64,000 bases of DNA from the NCBI GenBank assembly GCA_004297985.1, contig SCRA01000043.1:47406-111405 (forward strand). Reading direction: 5' to 3'. The position numbers and the translations under genes are program-made. Position 1 is the stretch's first letter. Each line of letters starts with the position of its first letter. The DNA comes from a bacterium. Its GTDB lineage: Bacteria > Vulcanimicrobiota > Vulcanimicrobiia > Vulcanimicrobiales > SCRA01. This document shows positions 51,625 through 61,307 of the stretch, piece after piece. The notes under the pieces were generated by a model, which was not told the origin of the DNA, did no database searches, and saw nothing but the letters and a program-made list of their open reading frames with translations.

Positions 51625-52818
51625 ATGACAACCACACCACAACAGACCACGACCGGGCTGCGCCTGACGCCCGAGCAGCACGCCCTGCGAAGCGCGGTGC
51701 GCGAGCTCTGCGAGAGCTTCCCTCAGGCGTATTGGCGGCAGCTCGACGCGGAGCGCGGCTACCCGGACCGCTTCATTCAAGTGCTGACGGAGGCGGGCTA
51801 CCTCGCTGCGCTGATTCCCGAGGACTACGGCGGCGCGGGTCTGGGCATCCTCGAGGCATCCATCATCCTCGAAGAGATCAACCATGCCGGCGGCAACGCC
51901 GCCGCTTGCCACGCTCAGATGTACACGATGGGCACGGTGCTCCGCCACGGCAGCGCGGAGCAGAAGCGGCGCTACCTTCCGCAAATCGCCGCGGGCACGC
52001 TGCGGCTGCAGGCCTTCGGCGTGACCGAGCCAACCGCGGGCAGCGATACCACCAAAATCCAGACGACGGCGGTGCGCAAGGGCGACCGCTACGTGGTCAA
52101 CGGCCAGAAAGTCTTCATCTCGCGGGTCCAGCACTCCGACATGATGCTCCTTCTCGCGCGCACGTCGCCGGCGGGCAGCGATCCGAAGGACAAGACCTTC
52201 GGCCTCTCGACGATGCTGGTCGATCTCAACGCCGCAGCGGCCGGGCAGATCGAAGTGCGGCCGATTCGCACGATGATGAACCACGAGACGAACGAAGTCT
52301 TCTTCCGCGACCTCGAAGTCCCGGTGGAGAACTTGATCGGCGAAGAGGGGCGGGGCTTCCGCTACATTCTCGACGGCATGAACGCCGAACGCATTCTGAT
52401 CGCGGCGGAGTGCATCGGCGACGGGCGCTTCTTCATCGAGCACGCGGTGAAGTACTCGAGCGAGCGCATCGTGTTCGGGCGTCAGATTGGGCAGAACCAA
52501 GGCGTGCAGTTCCCCATCGCGCGAGCCCATGCGGCGCTCGAGGCCGCCAACCTGATGCGCCTGCAAGCGGCCGCGCTCTTCGACGCCCGCGAGAAGTGCG
52601 GCGCCGAGGCGAACATGGCGAAGCTGCTCTGTTCCGAGGCATCCTGGCAGGCGGGGAACGCTTGCCTCGATGCCTACGGTGGTTACGGCTTCGCCGAGGA
52701 GTACGACGTCGAACGCAAGTTCCGCGAGACGCGCCTCTACATCACGGCGCCGGTCTCCAACAATCTGATTCTGGCCTTTGTCGGGCAGCACGTGCTCGGC
52801 ATGCCGCGCTCGTACTGA
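51625..52818 (+). CDS. acyl-CoA dehydrogenase
   Basis: FAD-dependent dehydrogenase (397 aa). Order: N-terminal helical domain, the FAD/substrate strand domain with FGVTEPTAGSDTTKIQTTA near residue 132 and VNGQKVFIS, and a C-terminal helical domain with FGRQIGQNQGVQFPIARAHA and the catalytic-Glu region YGGYGFAEEYDVERKFRETR near 352. ATG 51625 follows AGGA. It would desaturate an acyl-CoA before hydration by the MaoC protein, as methylsuccinyl-CoA dehydrogenase does. Stop and next start overlap (TGATG). Confidence 0.94.
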   Translation: MTTTPQQTTTGLRLTPEQHALRSAVRELCESFPQAYWRQLDAERGYPDRFIQVLTEAGYLAALIPEDYGGAGLGILEASIILEEINHAGGNAAACHAQMYTMGTVLRHGSAEQKRRYLPQIAAGTLRLQAFGVTEPTAGSDTTKIQTTAVRKGDRYVVNGQKVFISRVQHSDMMLLLARTSPAGSDPKDKTFGLSTMLVDLNAAAAGQIEVRPIRTMMNHETNEVFFRDLEVPVENLIGEEGRGFRYILDGMNAERILIAAECIGDGRFFIEHAVKYSSERIVFGRQIGQNQGVQFPIARAHAALEAANLMRLQAAALFDAREKCGAEANMAKLLCSEASWQAGNACLDAYGGYGFAEEYDVERKFRETRLYITAPVSNNLILAFVGQHVLGMPRSY

Positions 52819-53621
52819 TGCTTCCCACGTGCCTGCTCTTCGTACCGGGAGACCGCCCCGAGCGCTTCGCTAAGGCGCTGGCCAGCGGCGCCGGCGGGGT
52901 CATCATCGATCTCGAAGACGCCGTCGCTCCCGGGCACAAGCCGATAGCGCGCGGGAACGTCATTGAAGAGCTGCGCAGCGCCGCCCTCAGCGCCGTGCGG
53001 CGCTTCGTGCGCATCAACACGCTGCGCTCGCGGACGGGACTCGAAGATCTGCTGGCGCTCTCCGATGTGAAGCCCGATGGCGTGGTCGTACCAAAAGCCG
53101 CGTCGGGCGGCGAGCTCGCGATCGTCGCAGCGCTCCTCCCCGGCATCCCGATCGTCGCGCTCATCGAGTCGGTGGCCGGCGTCCGCGCCGTCGACGAGAT
53201 CGCACACGAGCGCGGCGTGGCCGCCATAGCCTTCGGCGACGCCGATCTCAGCGCCGAGCTCGGTTCCGCGAAGAGGTGGGAGGCGCTGCTCGCCCACCGC
53301 GCCCGGGTGGTCCTTACGGCGCGATCGGCGGGCATCGCTGCGCTCGACGGCGTGACGCTCGACTTGAGCGACGCACGCACCATCGGCGAGGACGCACGGC
53401 GCGCGCTCGAGATGGGCTTCGATGGCAAAATGGCGATCCACCCCGCTCAAGTCGTGCCGATCGTCCAGGCGTTTACCCCCGGCGACGAGGAGGTGGCACG
53501 GGCGCGCCGCATCGTCGAAGCGGCCGCGGGCGGCGGCGTCACCGTGGTCGACGGCCGCATGGTGGATCCGCCGGTGATCGCCGCGGCGCGGCGCATCTTG
53601 GCGCGTGCTACGCCGTCATAA
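52818..53621 (+). CDS. HpcH/HpaI-CitE family lyase (second copy)
   Basis: CitE-like C-C lyase (267 aa). ATG 52818 overlaps the dehydrogenase stop; the long frame to 51732 is spurious. Catalytic and metal residues: Arg in FVRINTLRSR, Glu in VALIESVAGVRA near residue 116 and Asp in FGDADLSAELG near 142, with MAIHPAQV late. Expected to cleave a malyl- or citramalyl-CoA-like ester. Its last six bases overlap the convergent CaiB gene. Confidence 0.91.
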   Translation: MLPTCLLFVPGDRPERFAKALASGAGGVIIDLEDAVAPGHKPIARGNVIEELRSAALSAVRRFVRINTLRSRTGLEDLLALSDVKPDGVVVPKAASGGELAIVAALLPGIPIVALIESVAGVRAVDEIAHERGVAAIAFGDADLSAELGSAKRWEALLAHRARVVLTARSAGIAALDGVTLDLSDARTIGEDARRALEMGFDGKMAIHPAQVVPIVQAFTPGDEEVARARRIVEAAAGGGVTVVDGRMVDPPVIAAARRILARATPS

Positions 53622-54818
53622 GGGCTGGCCAAAGGCGCCGTCCGCGGCGAGCGCGGCGATGCGCGCGTCGTCATAGCCCAACAGTCCGCGGAGGATGGCA
53701 TCTGCGTGTTCGTTGCGCCGCGGCGCACGACGCGCCAGCGGCGGCTCGTCTCCCACGCGCACGGGGGATGCGATGCCGCGCACCGTCCCGAAGACGGGAT
53801 GTTCCACGGCAACAATCAAGTCGCGTGCGGCGGTCTGCGGCTCCGCCAACGCCTGCTCGATCGTGTTCACGGGGCTGCTGGGGACGCCGGCCTGCTCGAG
53901 CAGCGTGAGCCACGCGGCCGCGGGCTTACGCATGAAGGCCGGCTCGAGGACGGCCAGCAGCTCGCGCGCATTGGTGCAGCGCGCCGAGAAGTCGGCAAAA
54001 CGTACATCGCTCTTGACTGCGGGCAGCTCCAGCACGTCGCAGAGCCGCTCGAAGAACTTCTGCTTCGCGCAGACGACGACGATCCATCCATCGGCGGTCT
54101 GGAAGTTCTGGAACGGCACGACCGACGGATGTGCCGAGTGAGCCGTACGCCGCGGCGTATCCCCCGCCGTGAGGTGCCACGTCGCGAGATAGGTGAGCAT
54201 GCCCATCGCCGTATCGAAGAGGCTCGTGTCGCAATCCATCCCGACGCCGTCGCGGCGCGCCGCATGGATGCCGCACATGAGCGCCAGCGCGGCCACGTAC
54301 CCCCCGGAGTAGTCGACGAGCGAGAGCCCGGACTTCGCCGGCGGGCCGCCGGGCTCGCCGGTGACGCTCATCCACCCCGCGATGCCCTGCAAGATGTAGT
54401 CGTAGGCCGGAGCCGTGCGCTTGGGGCCCGTCATGCCGAAGCCCGAGAGCGAGCAGCAGACAATCGCGGGATTGGCGTCCTTCACGTCGGCGTAGCGCAG
54501 ACGGAGGCGCTCGGGGATGTCTCCGCGCAGATTCGAGTAGACGGCGTCGGCGTGGGCGACCAGGTCGAGAAAGACCGCGTAACCCGCCGCGCTCTTCATA
54601 TCCAGCGAGAGCGAACGCTTGTTACGGTTGAAGGCTTCGAAGAAGAGGCTGTCTTCGCCCGACTGGTGCGGTGGAATGTAGCGGGAGACGTCTCCGCCAC
54701 CGTGAGGGTCCTCGATCTTGATCACGTCCGCACCGAGATCGGCGAGATGCATGCTTCCGAACGGGCCGGCCCCGTACTGCTCGACGGCGATGATACGAAT
54801 ATCTTCCAACGGCCTCAT
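53616..54818 (-). CDS. CaiB/BaiF family III CoA-transferase (third copy)
   Basis: Family III CoA-transferase (400 aa): DIRIIAVEQYGAGPFGSMHL, GADVIKIEDPHGGGD and NRNKRSLSLDMKSAAG at the N-terminus. The catalytic Asp is expected in GLSLVDYSGGYVAA near residue 167. It faces the CitE lyase with a 6-base tail overlap and lies 98 bases downstream of the P450, so it could belong functionally to either module. The reaction would be CoA transfer to a dicarboxylate such as itaconate or succinate derivatives. Confidence 0.92.
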   Translation of the reverse strand: MRPLEDIRIIAVEQYGAGPFGSMHLADLGADVIKIEDPHGGGDVSRYIPPHQSGEDSLFFEAFNRNKRSLSLDMKSAAGYAVFLDLVAHADAVYSNLRGDIPERLRLRYADVKDANPAIVCCSLSGFGMTGPKRTAPAYDYILQGIAGWMSVTGEPGGPPAKSGLSLVDYSGGYVAALALMCGIHAARRDGVGMDCDTSLFDTAMGMLTYLATWHLTAGDTPRRTAHSAHPSVVPFQNFQTADGWIVVVCAKQKFFERLCDVLELPAVKSDVRFADFSARCTNARELLAVLEPAFMRKPAAAWLTLLEQAGVPSSPVNTIEQALAEPQTAARDLIVAVEHPVFGTVRGIASPVRVGDEPPLARRAPRRNEHADAILRGLLGYDDARIAALAADGAFGQPL

Positions 54819-54916
54819 AACGGAGATTCGTTAGCGGCTATCGTCCATATCCCTGTGCAGCAACATTCGTTCGGGATGCTATGCGCGCGAACGCTTCTAC
54901 GGCCTCGAGCGCCCGG

Positions 54917-56161
54917 TCAGCGAACCGTTGCAGGCATTCGCTGGAAGCCCCGGAACCGAGCCCGCCTCGCGCGGGCGGGTGCCTCGCTCAAACGGTAGTT
55001 GGGAAAGCGGCGAAGGAAATGCGAGATCGCGATCTGGCCCTCGAGCCGCGCGAGGTGCATCCCCGCGCACTGGTGGGCGCCGGAACCGAAGGCAAGGTGC
55101 CGGTTCGGCGAGCGTTGGATATCGAGCCGGTCGGGTTCAGTAAACTGTTCCGGATCGTGGTTCGCCGCGCCGATGCACAGCGTGAGCTGCGTCCCCGCAG
55201 GCATCGACACGCCGCCAAGGACCGTCGCCTCCGTGGTGATGCGGTTACCGAGCTGGTTGGGGCTTTCGAACCGCAAGAACTCCTCGATGGCCGGCGTGAT
55301 GAGGTCGGGCCTCTCTTGGAGCAGCCGCTTCTGCTCCGGCCACTCCAGCAAGGCGCGCAGGCTGTTTCCAATGAGGTTCGTCGTTGTTTCGTGCCCAGCG
55401 TTCAGGATGAAGATGCAGTTTTGCAGGAGCTCCGTCTCGCTGAGACGCTCGCCGCTCTCCTCGCCTTGAATGAGATGCGTCAGGACGTCTTTCTCCGGAT
55501 CTCCGGGGTGCTCGCGGCGCCGCGCAACCAGATCCGCGAGATAGGATAAGAAATCGCGGACGGCGTTGTTCCCAAGGTCGTGCATCTGCGGCGAGATTGA
55601 CGGCTCGAGCGCGCTGAGAATCGCACGTGACCACTCACGCAGCGGTCCGCGCTCATCCTGCGGCATATCGAACAAATTACCGATGACCTCAATCGGGATG
55701 GCGGCAGCGTAATCGCTGATGAGGTCGACCTCACGCTTCTCCTCCACCCTATCGAGTAACGCGTCGACCAGCTTTACCAGCGGCGCGTCCATCGCCCCAA
55801 CAGCCTTCGGCGAGAGCGCACTGGTCATCAGGCGCCGCACTCGCGTATGGAACGGGGGGTCATTGAATACCAGGCTCGTCGTGTGATGAGCATAGAGCAG
55901 AGAGTCGCCGAACTTCGGCTTGAACTCTACCTTCTTGTCCGAGCTGAACGTCTTCGTGTCGCGATAGATCGCACGAAGATCGGCATATCGTGTCAGAAAG
56001 TACGACCCGTCCGGCATCAGCCGCACCGGATCGTACATCCGGCATGCATGGTAATAGGGGAAGGGATTGTCGTAGAAATCAACTGGCGGCCGAGCAAGGT
56101 CGAAGGAGTGCGCCGCCTCCCGCGCGCGATCGTCCGTGACTTGCTGTGTGAGTTCGTTCAT
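54917..56161 (-). CDS. cytochrome P450
   Basis: Soluble bacterial P450 (414 aa). ATG 56161 overlaps the fumarylacetoacetase stop (ATGA); the frame beyond is spurious. Motifs: I-helix NAGHETTTN near residue 245, ExxR in EEFLRFES near 285, and the haem loop FGSGAHQCAG with the Cys ligand near 363. No ferredoxin or ferredoxin reductase gene is nearby. Tight coupling to the homogentisate genes suggests it makes homogentisate or a feed compound, for example by hydroxylating an arylacetate. Confidence 0.93.
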   Translation of the reverse strand: MNELTQQVTDDRAREAAHSFDLARPPVDFYDNPFPYYHACRMYDPVRLMPDGSYFLTRYADLRAIYRDTKTFSSDKKVEFKPKFGDSLLYAHHTTSLVFNDPPFHTRVRRLMTSALSPKAVGAMDAPLVKLVDALLDRVEEKREVDLISDYAAAIPIEVIGNLFDMPQDERGPLREWSRAILSALEPSISPQMHDLGNNAVRDFLSYLADLVARRREHPGDPEKDVLTHLIQGEESGERLSETELLQNCIFILNAGHETTTNLIGNSLRALLEWPEQKRLLQERPDLITPAIEEFLRFESPNQLGNRITTEATVLGGVSMPAGTQLTLCIGAANHDPEQFTEPDRLDIQRSPNRHLAFGSGAHQCAGMHLARLEGQIAISHFLRRFPNYRLSEAPARARRARFRGFQRMPATVR

Positions 56162-57468
56162 GACACTCCCTTCGTTGTAGCGTCTGCCGACCAATGAAGC
56201 TCCACCGCCGGCTCTATCCGCGCGCTCACGTCGCCGAAGCCCACGCGGTACCCAGGCCCCTGGCACCAGCCCGTCATGATCACCTCGTCGCCGTCCTCGA
56301 GGAAGCTTCGCCTGACACCGTTTGCGAGCGTGAGCGGCTCCCCGCCGTTCCGCGTCAGCTCGAGCAAGCTGCCGGATGAATCCCGCGTTGCGCCGCTGAT
56401 CGTCCCGGACCCCATCAGGTCTCCGGGTTGCGTGTTGCACCCCGAGATCGTGTGATGCGCGAGCTGCTGCGCCATACTCCAGTAAAGCGTCTTGAAATTG
56501 CTACGACAGATCGTGGTCTCGCAGGCCGCGCCGGCCGGCCGCATTCTGACCTCAAGCTGAATATCGAACGCGTGCTCGCCGCGTTGCCGCAGGTACGGGA
56601 GAGGCATGGGATCCTGCCGCGGTCCCGCTACGCGAAAGGGCTCGAGCGCATCCAGCGTTACGATCCAAGGAGAAATGGACGTCGCGAAGGACTTGCCGTT
56701 GAAGGGCCCCAGCGGCACGTATTCCCATCGCTGGATGTCACGTGCGCTCCAATCGTTCATCAGCACCATCCCGAAGATATGCCGCTCCGCGTCCGGTACG
56801 GGAATGGGCTCACCAATAGCGTTACCCTGGCCGACGAGAAACGCCGTCTCCAATTCGAAATCGAGCTTGAGCGATGGGCCAAAACTCGGGCGCTGCGCAC
56901 CCAAGGCCTTGGTTTCGCCGTTCGGGCGGCGCACCGGCGTCCCGCTCACGAACACCGAGGACGCCCGGCCATTGTAGGCGATGGGAATTTCCAGCCAGTT
57001 CTCGCACAAAGCGTTCTTCGGGTCCCGGAACAACGAGCCGACATTCGTGGCGTGCTCTTTGGACGAGTAGAAGTCGGTATAGCCTGAAATCTCCACCGGA
57101 AGGTGCAGCGACGCATGCCGCATCGGCACGAGGGCACGTTCTCGCAGAGCCATATCGTCCCGCAGCTCGGGGTTATCCGCGCGAAGCAGACTGCTCACCC
57201 GCCCACGCACGTGCGTCCAGGCCTCTCGGCCCAGCGCCATGAAGCGATTCATGCTCGCGCAGCCAAATACGCGCTGGCCCTGTGGAGCGATCTCCAGCGC
57301 TCCAGCCAGTTCGAGCGCGGCAAGATCGAGTATCTGATCTCCGATCGCCACTCCAACACGACGCATTGGATCACTACGCGTGGAAAAGACGCCATAAGGC
57401 AGATTCTGTATGGGGAAATCCGACTCGGCAGGAACCTCGATAAACGAGCTCAGAGCCTCTTCACGCAT
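56158..57468 (-). CDS. fahA: fumarylacetoacetase
   Basis: Hydrolase (436 aa, usual length) cleaving 4-fumarylacetoacetate to fumarate and acetoacetate, the last step of the homogentisate pathway. Motifs: SGYTDFYSSKEHATNVGSLF near residue 120 (catalytic His and metal Asp), DFELETAFLVG near 205 (metal Glu) and LMNDWSARDIQRWEY near 240. ATG 57468 lies four bases after the HmgA stop; its ribosome site is weak (GAGG, close). N-terminus begins ALSSFIEVPAESDFPIQNLP as in bacterial FAH. Confidence 0.95.
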   Translation of the reverse strand: MREEALSSFIEVPAESDFPIQNLPYGVFSTRSDPMRRVGVAIGDQILDLAALELAGALEIAPQGQRVFGCASMNRFMALGREAWTHVRGRVSSLLRADNPELRDDMALRERALVPMRHASLHLPVEISGYTDFYSSKEHATNVGSLFRDPKNALCENWLEIPIAYNGRASSVFVSGTPVRRPNGETKALGAQRPSFGPSLKLDFELETAFLVGQGNAIGEPIPVPDAERHIFGMVLMNDWSARDIQRWEYVPLGPFNGKSFATSISPWIVTLDALEPFRVAGPRQDPMPLPYLRQRGEHAFDIQLEVRMRPAGAACETTICRSNFKTLYWSMAQQLAHHTISGCNTQPGDLMGSGTISGATRDSSGSLLELTRNGGEPLTLANGVRRSFLEDGDEVIMTGWCQGPGYRVGFGDVSARIEPAVELHWSADATTKGVS

Positions 57469-57472
57469 CGCC

Positions 57473-58816
57473 TCAGCGCTCGCTGCTGTTGAAGCGCTTG
57501 CGCAACGCGCGCCAGCATTGGGAGTAGTCTTTCTGCAACTGCACCATCTCCATCGCGGCAGATGTCGGCCGGATAACCCAGCGCGTCTCGAACATGAAAG
57601 CCATCGTATCAACGATATGGTTTGGTTTGGTCGTATCCGCTGCGAGCGCTTTCTCAAAGCTCTCAGCGTCCGGCCCGTGACCCACCATGCAGTTGTGCAG
57701 ACTCGCGCCGCCGGGCACGAACCCTTCTTCCTTCGCGTCGTAGACGCCGTGGATCAGGCCCATGAATTCGCTTGCGACATTGCGATGGAACCAGGGTGGC
57801 CGAAACGTGTTCTCCGCCACGGCCCACCGCGGCGGAAAGATCGCAAAGTCCACGTTGTCGACGCCCGGAGTATCGCTTGGCGACTGCAGCACGAGAAAGA
57901 TCGAAGGATCCGGATGGTCGTAGCTGATCGACCCGATGGTATTGAAGCGCCGTAAATCATACTTGTACGGCGCATTGTTGCCATGCCACGCAACGACGTC
58001 GAGAGGAGAATGGTCGAGCTGCGCGGACCATAGGTTCCCCATGAATTTGGCGATGAGGTCGCAGGCTTGGTCACGATCCTCATACCACGCCACGGGCGTC
58101 TGAAAATCACGCGAATTCGCAAGCCCGTTGGCACCAATCGGTCCAAGGCTCGGAAGACGGAAGAACGCTCCATAGTTCTCGCACGCGTAGCCGGAGGCTT
58201 CACCATCAGGAAGCTCCACGCGGAAGCGCAATCCACGCGGGACAACGGCAATCTCCTGCGGCTCAACATCGATCAGCCCGAGCTCCGTGGCAAGACGCAA
58301 GCGCCCACGCTGAGGAACGATCAACAACTCGCCATCGGCATCGTAGAAGTACCGGCCGGTCATCGAGCGATTAGCGGCATAGACGTGAATCCCGCAGCCG
58401 GCCTGAGCAGCGGGGCTGCCGTTCCCCGCCATGGTAACCAGACCTTGGACGAAGTCCGTGGGGTGCGTCGGTATAGCCTGCGGACCCCAGCGGAGCTGGT
58501 TGGGCGTGGTCGGTATCTCGTCGAAGGCGCTCGCCAGCAGACCGTTATCGATCTGCCTGAAGGGACTGTGCATGGCCGCGGGCCGGATGCGGTACAGCCA
58601 GGAGCGCCTGTTGGCATCCCGCGGCGCGGTGAACGCCGTTCCCGTGAATTGCTCAGCGTAGAGCCCATAGGGCGGGCGCTGCGGTGCATTCCGTCCGACC
58701 GGCAAGGCTCCTTCGAGCGCTTCCGTCGCGAACTCGTTCGCGAATCCCGATTGGTATACCAACGTCTGCGCAGGCGCCGGCTGGGTCTCCGGTGCGGCAG
58801 ATGATCCGTTGCTCAT
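57473..58816 (-). CDS. hmgA: homogentisate 1,2-dioxygenase
   Basis: Non-haem Fe(II) dioxygenase (447 aa) opening homogentisate to maleylacetoacetate. I choose ATG 58816 because GGAGA lies just upstream; ATG 58828, four codons earlier, lacks a site. Features: [19 protein letters not shown] at the start, [17 protein letters not shown] near 50, and the iron-site region [18 protein letters not shown] followed by GGASLHN at ~325-370 (His, Glu, His). No maleylacetoacetate isomerase gene is in view. Confidence 0.96.
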   Translation of the reverse strand: MSNGSSAAPETQPAPAQTLVYQSGFANEFATEALEGALPVGRNAPQRPPYGLYAEQFTGTAFTAPRDANRRSWLYRIRPAAMHSPFRQIDNGLLASAFDEIPTTPNQLRWGPQAIPTHPTDFVQGLVTMAGNGSPAAQAGCGIHVYAANRSMTGRYFYDADGELLIVPQRGRLRLATELGLIDVEPQEIAVVPRGLRFRVELPDGEASGYACENYGAFFRLPSLGPIGANGLANSRDFQTPVAWYEDRDQACDLIAKFMGNLWSAQLDHSPLDVVAWHGNNAPYKYDLRRFNTIGSISYDHPDPSIFLVLQSPSDTPGVDNVDFAIFPPRWAVAENTFRPPWFHRNVASEFMGLIHGVYDAKEEGFVPGGASLHNCMVGHGPDAESFEKALAADTTKPNHIVDTMAFMFETRWVIRPTSAAMEMVQLQKDYSQCWRALRKRFNSSER

Positions 58817-58858
58817 CGTATTCTCCATCTTATGACATGCGCAAGGCGAATAGCCGGC

Positions 58859-59806
58859 TCAGGGCAGCAATCCCAGCTCGCGCAACCCGTCGGCGGGCTC
58901 TTCGAAGCTGCAGCTGCCGAACGACCGCAATGCACCGTGCCGCGTTCGAGTGACCGCCGCCATATCGAACCCATGATCTCTCCACATGAAGCATCCGTTG
59001 CTGAGACGGAAGCTATCTCGGCACGCGTCTCCCAGGACAGCAACGAGCTGATCGTCGGGAACTGTGCGCTCGCACGCCATGAGGGTTGCCGCGAGCACGT
59101 TCAGAAACCCATGCATCGTTGCGCCTCCGTAAACGCCGCACACCGGATGATGCAGCCCAGCCGTTGCTTTCCACGGCACGTCGTGGTCTCGCATCGCGGT
59201 AATGAAGCGAGCGATGATCGCGTTCGAAGGCAGCGCATCGCGGGTGATCCCGCCGCAGCGCAATTTGGCACCAACATCCATCGGAACGACGCTTCGCAGG
59301 GCAGCCACGGCGCTCGCGAGCAGTATCGGCTCATCGCCGGACGCCAACATTCTGGATGACTCGAGAAAGACGTGAAGCTGCTCAGCATCCGCACGGAAGG
59401 CGCGAAGCGCCTCGCAGACGCGGCGGAGATCCGATGCGGCCACCGCAGCCGACGGGCAATGCATTTCGACCATCGCCACGGTAACGTCCGGATCCTGTGC
59501 CTCCGCGAGCGCCGCGGCCGCTTCAACGATGCTTTCGCGGTGATCGAGGTAATCCACTACGATACTGAGCTTCACCGGGCCCGCGGTCTTGCCGCGTGCC
59601 GCCAACAGCTCACGCACTCGTCGCGCTGAGACCACGAATGGGCCTTGCAGGAAGCCTAGGGGGCTTGCGCGATGAATGCCATGCCATCGCAGCGCGTCCG
59701 CCATCGCTGCCTCCTGCGGAGGGAACAGCGCGGCGTCATCAACGAGTGCCGTGAACAGCGTTGTGGCGGCTTGGGTTTGCACGTGAGAGGGCGACTGAGT
59801 CCCCAT
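58859..59806 (-). CDS. conserved hypothetical protein of the homogentisate operon
   Basis: Unrecognised protein (315 aa), ATG 59806 behind CTGGAGG; the longer frame to 59920 is spurious. No signal peptide or membrane span. Distinctive segments: TALVDDAALFPPQEAAMADA near residue 17, VGAKLRCGGITRDALPSNA near 185, TAGLHHPVCGVYGGATMHGF near 220 and GFLNVLAATLMA. The conserved-looking His pair and K-x-R-x-G-G pattern suggest an enzyme, perhaps with a barrel fold. The place between transporter and hmgA suggests a role in homogentisate metabolism, possibly substituting for the missing isomerase, but this is not shown. Confidence 0.7.
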   Translation of the reverse strand: MGTQSPSHVQTQAATTLFTALVDDAALFPPQEAAMADALRWHGIHRASPLGFLQGPFVVSARRVRELLAARGKTAGPVKLSIVVDYLDHRESIVEAAAALAEAQDPDVTVAMVEMHCPSAAVAASDLRRVCEALRAFRADAEQLHVFLESSRMLASGDEPILLASAVAALRSVVPMDVGAKLRCGGITRDALPSNAIIARFITAMRDHDVPWKATAGLHHPVCGVYGGATMHGFLNVLAATLMACERTVPDDQLVAVLGDACRDSFRLSNGCFMWRDHGFDMAAVTRTRHGALRSFGSCSFEEPADGLRELGLLP

Positions 59807-59822
59807 AGCGATACCTCCAGGG

Positions 59823-61307
59823 TTACGAGATCGGAAGTGCCTCAGGCTCTCCCTTACCGAGATAGGCCGCTGCCAATCCCTCGTCGCTTGCGAGATCCGC
59901 GGCATTGCCGGTAGAAGCAACGCGACCGCGTTCTATCACCGCGAAGCGGTCGGCCAGCGGCAACGCCGCGAGCGCGTTCTGCTCGACCAATACGATGGTC
60001 GTTCCGTCACGGCGGACAGCGTCGAGCGCATCGAAGATCTCGGCCACAACGCGTGGAGCCAGGCCCAAGGACGGCTCGTCCAACAGCAGGAGCGATGGCT
60101 TTGCGAGCAGACCTCGGCCGATGGCGAGCATCTGCTGCTCGCCGCCGGAAAGCGTTCCGGCGCGCTGCCGCGTTCGCTCCTTGAGCCGCGGAAAGAGCGT
60201 GTAGACGAGGTCCAGCTCCGCGGCACTCTTCCCCCTGCGCGAATAGGCGCCGACTTCGAGGTTGCGGGCGACCGTGAGATCTTCGAAGACATGGCGGCGC
60301 TCCGGTACGAGCGCGATACCGCGACGCACGACCTGCTCCGCGGACAAGCCGTGGATCGGCTGACCTTGGTACGTGATGCGCCCGGAACGCGGCGCGTACA
60401 GCCCGGCGAGCGTCCCAAGCAAGGTCGATTTCCCAGCTCCGTTCGCGCCGACGATCGCGAGAAGCTCGCCTTCGTGTACGTCGAGCGTCGCGCCGTCCAG
60501 CGCGCGAACGTCACCGCGATACGTAACGAGATCTTCCACGGCCAGCAGTTGGCGCCGGTCGCTGGAGACAGTTCTGCGCGGCCGCTCATCGGATTCTCCG
60601 AGGTAGGCTGCAACAACGTCCGGATTCTGCTGCACCTCTGCCGGCGCCCCGGTCGCAAGAGTCATCCCGCGGTGCAGGACGACGACGCGATCCGATTCCG
60701 CCATCACGGTCCGCAAGTCGTGCTCGATCATCAGGATCGTGAGGCCCGACGCGCGCAGGCGGCGGAGCTGCCTGATGAGCGCGGCGACCTCGATGCGTGA
60801 GAGACCGCTGGCGGGCTCATCGAGCAGCAGGAGCTTCGGCTTCGTGGCAAGGGCACGCGCCAGCTCCAGCAGACGCTGCTGCCCAAAACTCAGATCCTGC
60901 GCTTGCGCCTGCTCTTGGCCCGCGAGCCCAGCCTCGGCTAGAAGTTGGCGTGCTTGATCGTAGGCCTGCGCGGTATGCACTCCTCGCGCTTCGAGCGCCG
61001 CTACGACGTTGTCGATAGCGCGCATGCCGCCGAAGACTTGTAGGGTTTGGAACGTCCGCGCCACGCCAAGCCGCGCAATTGCAGAGATTGTCATGCCGGC
61101 GAGAGCGTGGCCCTCCAGCCGGATCTCTCCGCTATCCGGCACATACGCACTCGTGATGAGGTTGAAGACGCTGGTCTTCCCTGCCCCGTTGGGGCCGATC
61201 AGCGAAACGAACTCGCCATGACGGACGTCGAAGGAGACGCCGTCGACGGCGGCCACGCCGCCGAATCGCTTTCGTGCGGCGTGGATCTCCAGCAGAGCAG
61301 CGCTCAT
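59823..61307 (-). CDS. fused LivG-LivF ABC ATPase
   Basis: Single protein of 494 aa with two complete ABC domains. Domain 1 (LivG-like, residues ~1-235): GPNGAGKTSVF, LSFGQQRLLELARAL, KLLLLDEPASGLS and IEHDL. Domain 2 (LivF-like, ~255-490): GANGAGKSTLL, LSGGEQQMLAIGRGL, SLLLLDEPSLGLAP and VEQN. A short linker rich in Arg/Asp joins them. The usual system has two separate ATPases, as at 4297-5770. ATG 61307 overlaps the LivM stop (ATGA). Confidence 0.94.
   Translation of the reverse strand: MSAALLEIHAARKRFGGVAAVDGVSFDVRHGEFVSLIGPNGAGKTSVFNLITSAYVPDSGEIRLEGHALAGMTISAIARLGVARTFQTLQVFGGMRAIDNVVAALEARGVHTAQAYDQARQLLAEAGLAGQEQAQAQDLSFGQQRLLELARALATKPKLLLLDEPASGLSRIEVAALIRQLRRLRASGLTILMIEHDLRTVMAESDRVVVLHRGMTLATGAPAEVQQNPDVVAAYLGESDERPRRTVSSDRRQLLAVEDLVTYRGDVRALDGATLDVHEGELLAIVGANGAGKSTLLGTLAGLYAPRSGRITYQGQPIHGLSAEQVVRRGIALVPERRHVFEDLTVARNLEVGAYSRRGKSAAELDLVYTLFPRLKERTRQRAGTLSGGEQQMLAIGRGLLAKPSLLLLDEPSLGLAPRVVAEIFDALDAVRRDGTTIVLVEQNALAALPLADRFAVIERGRVASTGNAADLASDEGLAAAYLGKGEPEALPIS

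Noticed and set aside
51732..52817. Long N-terminal extension of the second CitE lyase
   Set aside because: It overlaps the acyl-CoA dehydrogenase; TGATG coupling at 52818 marks the true start.
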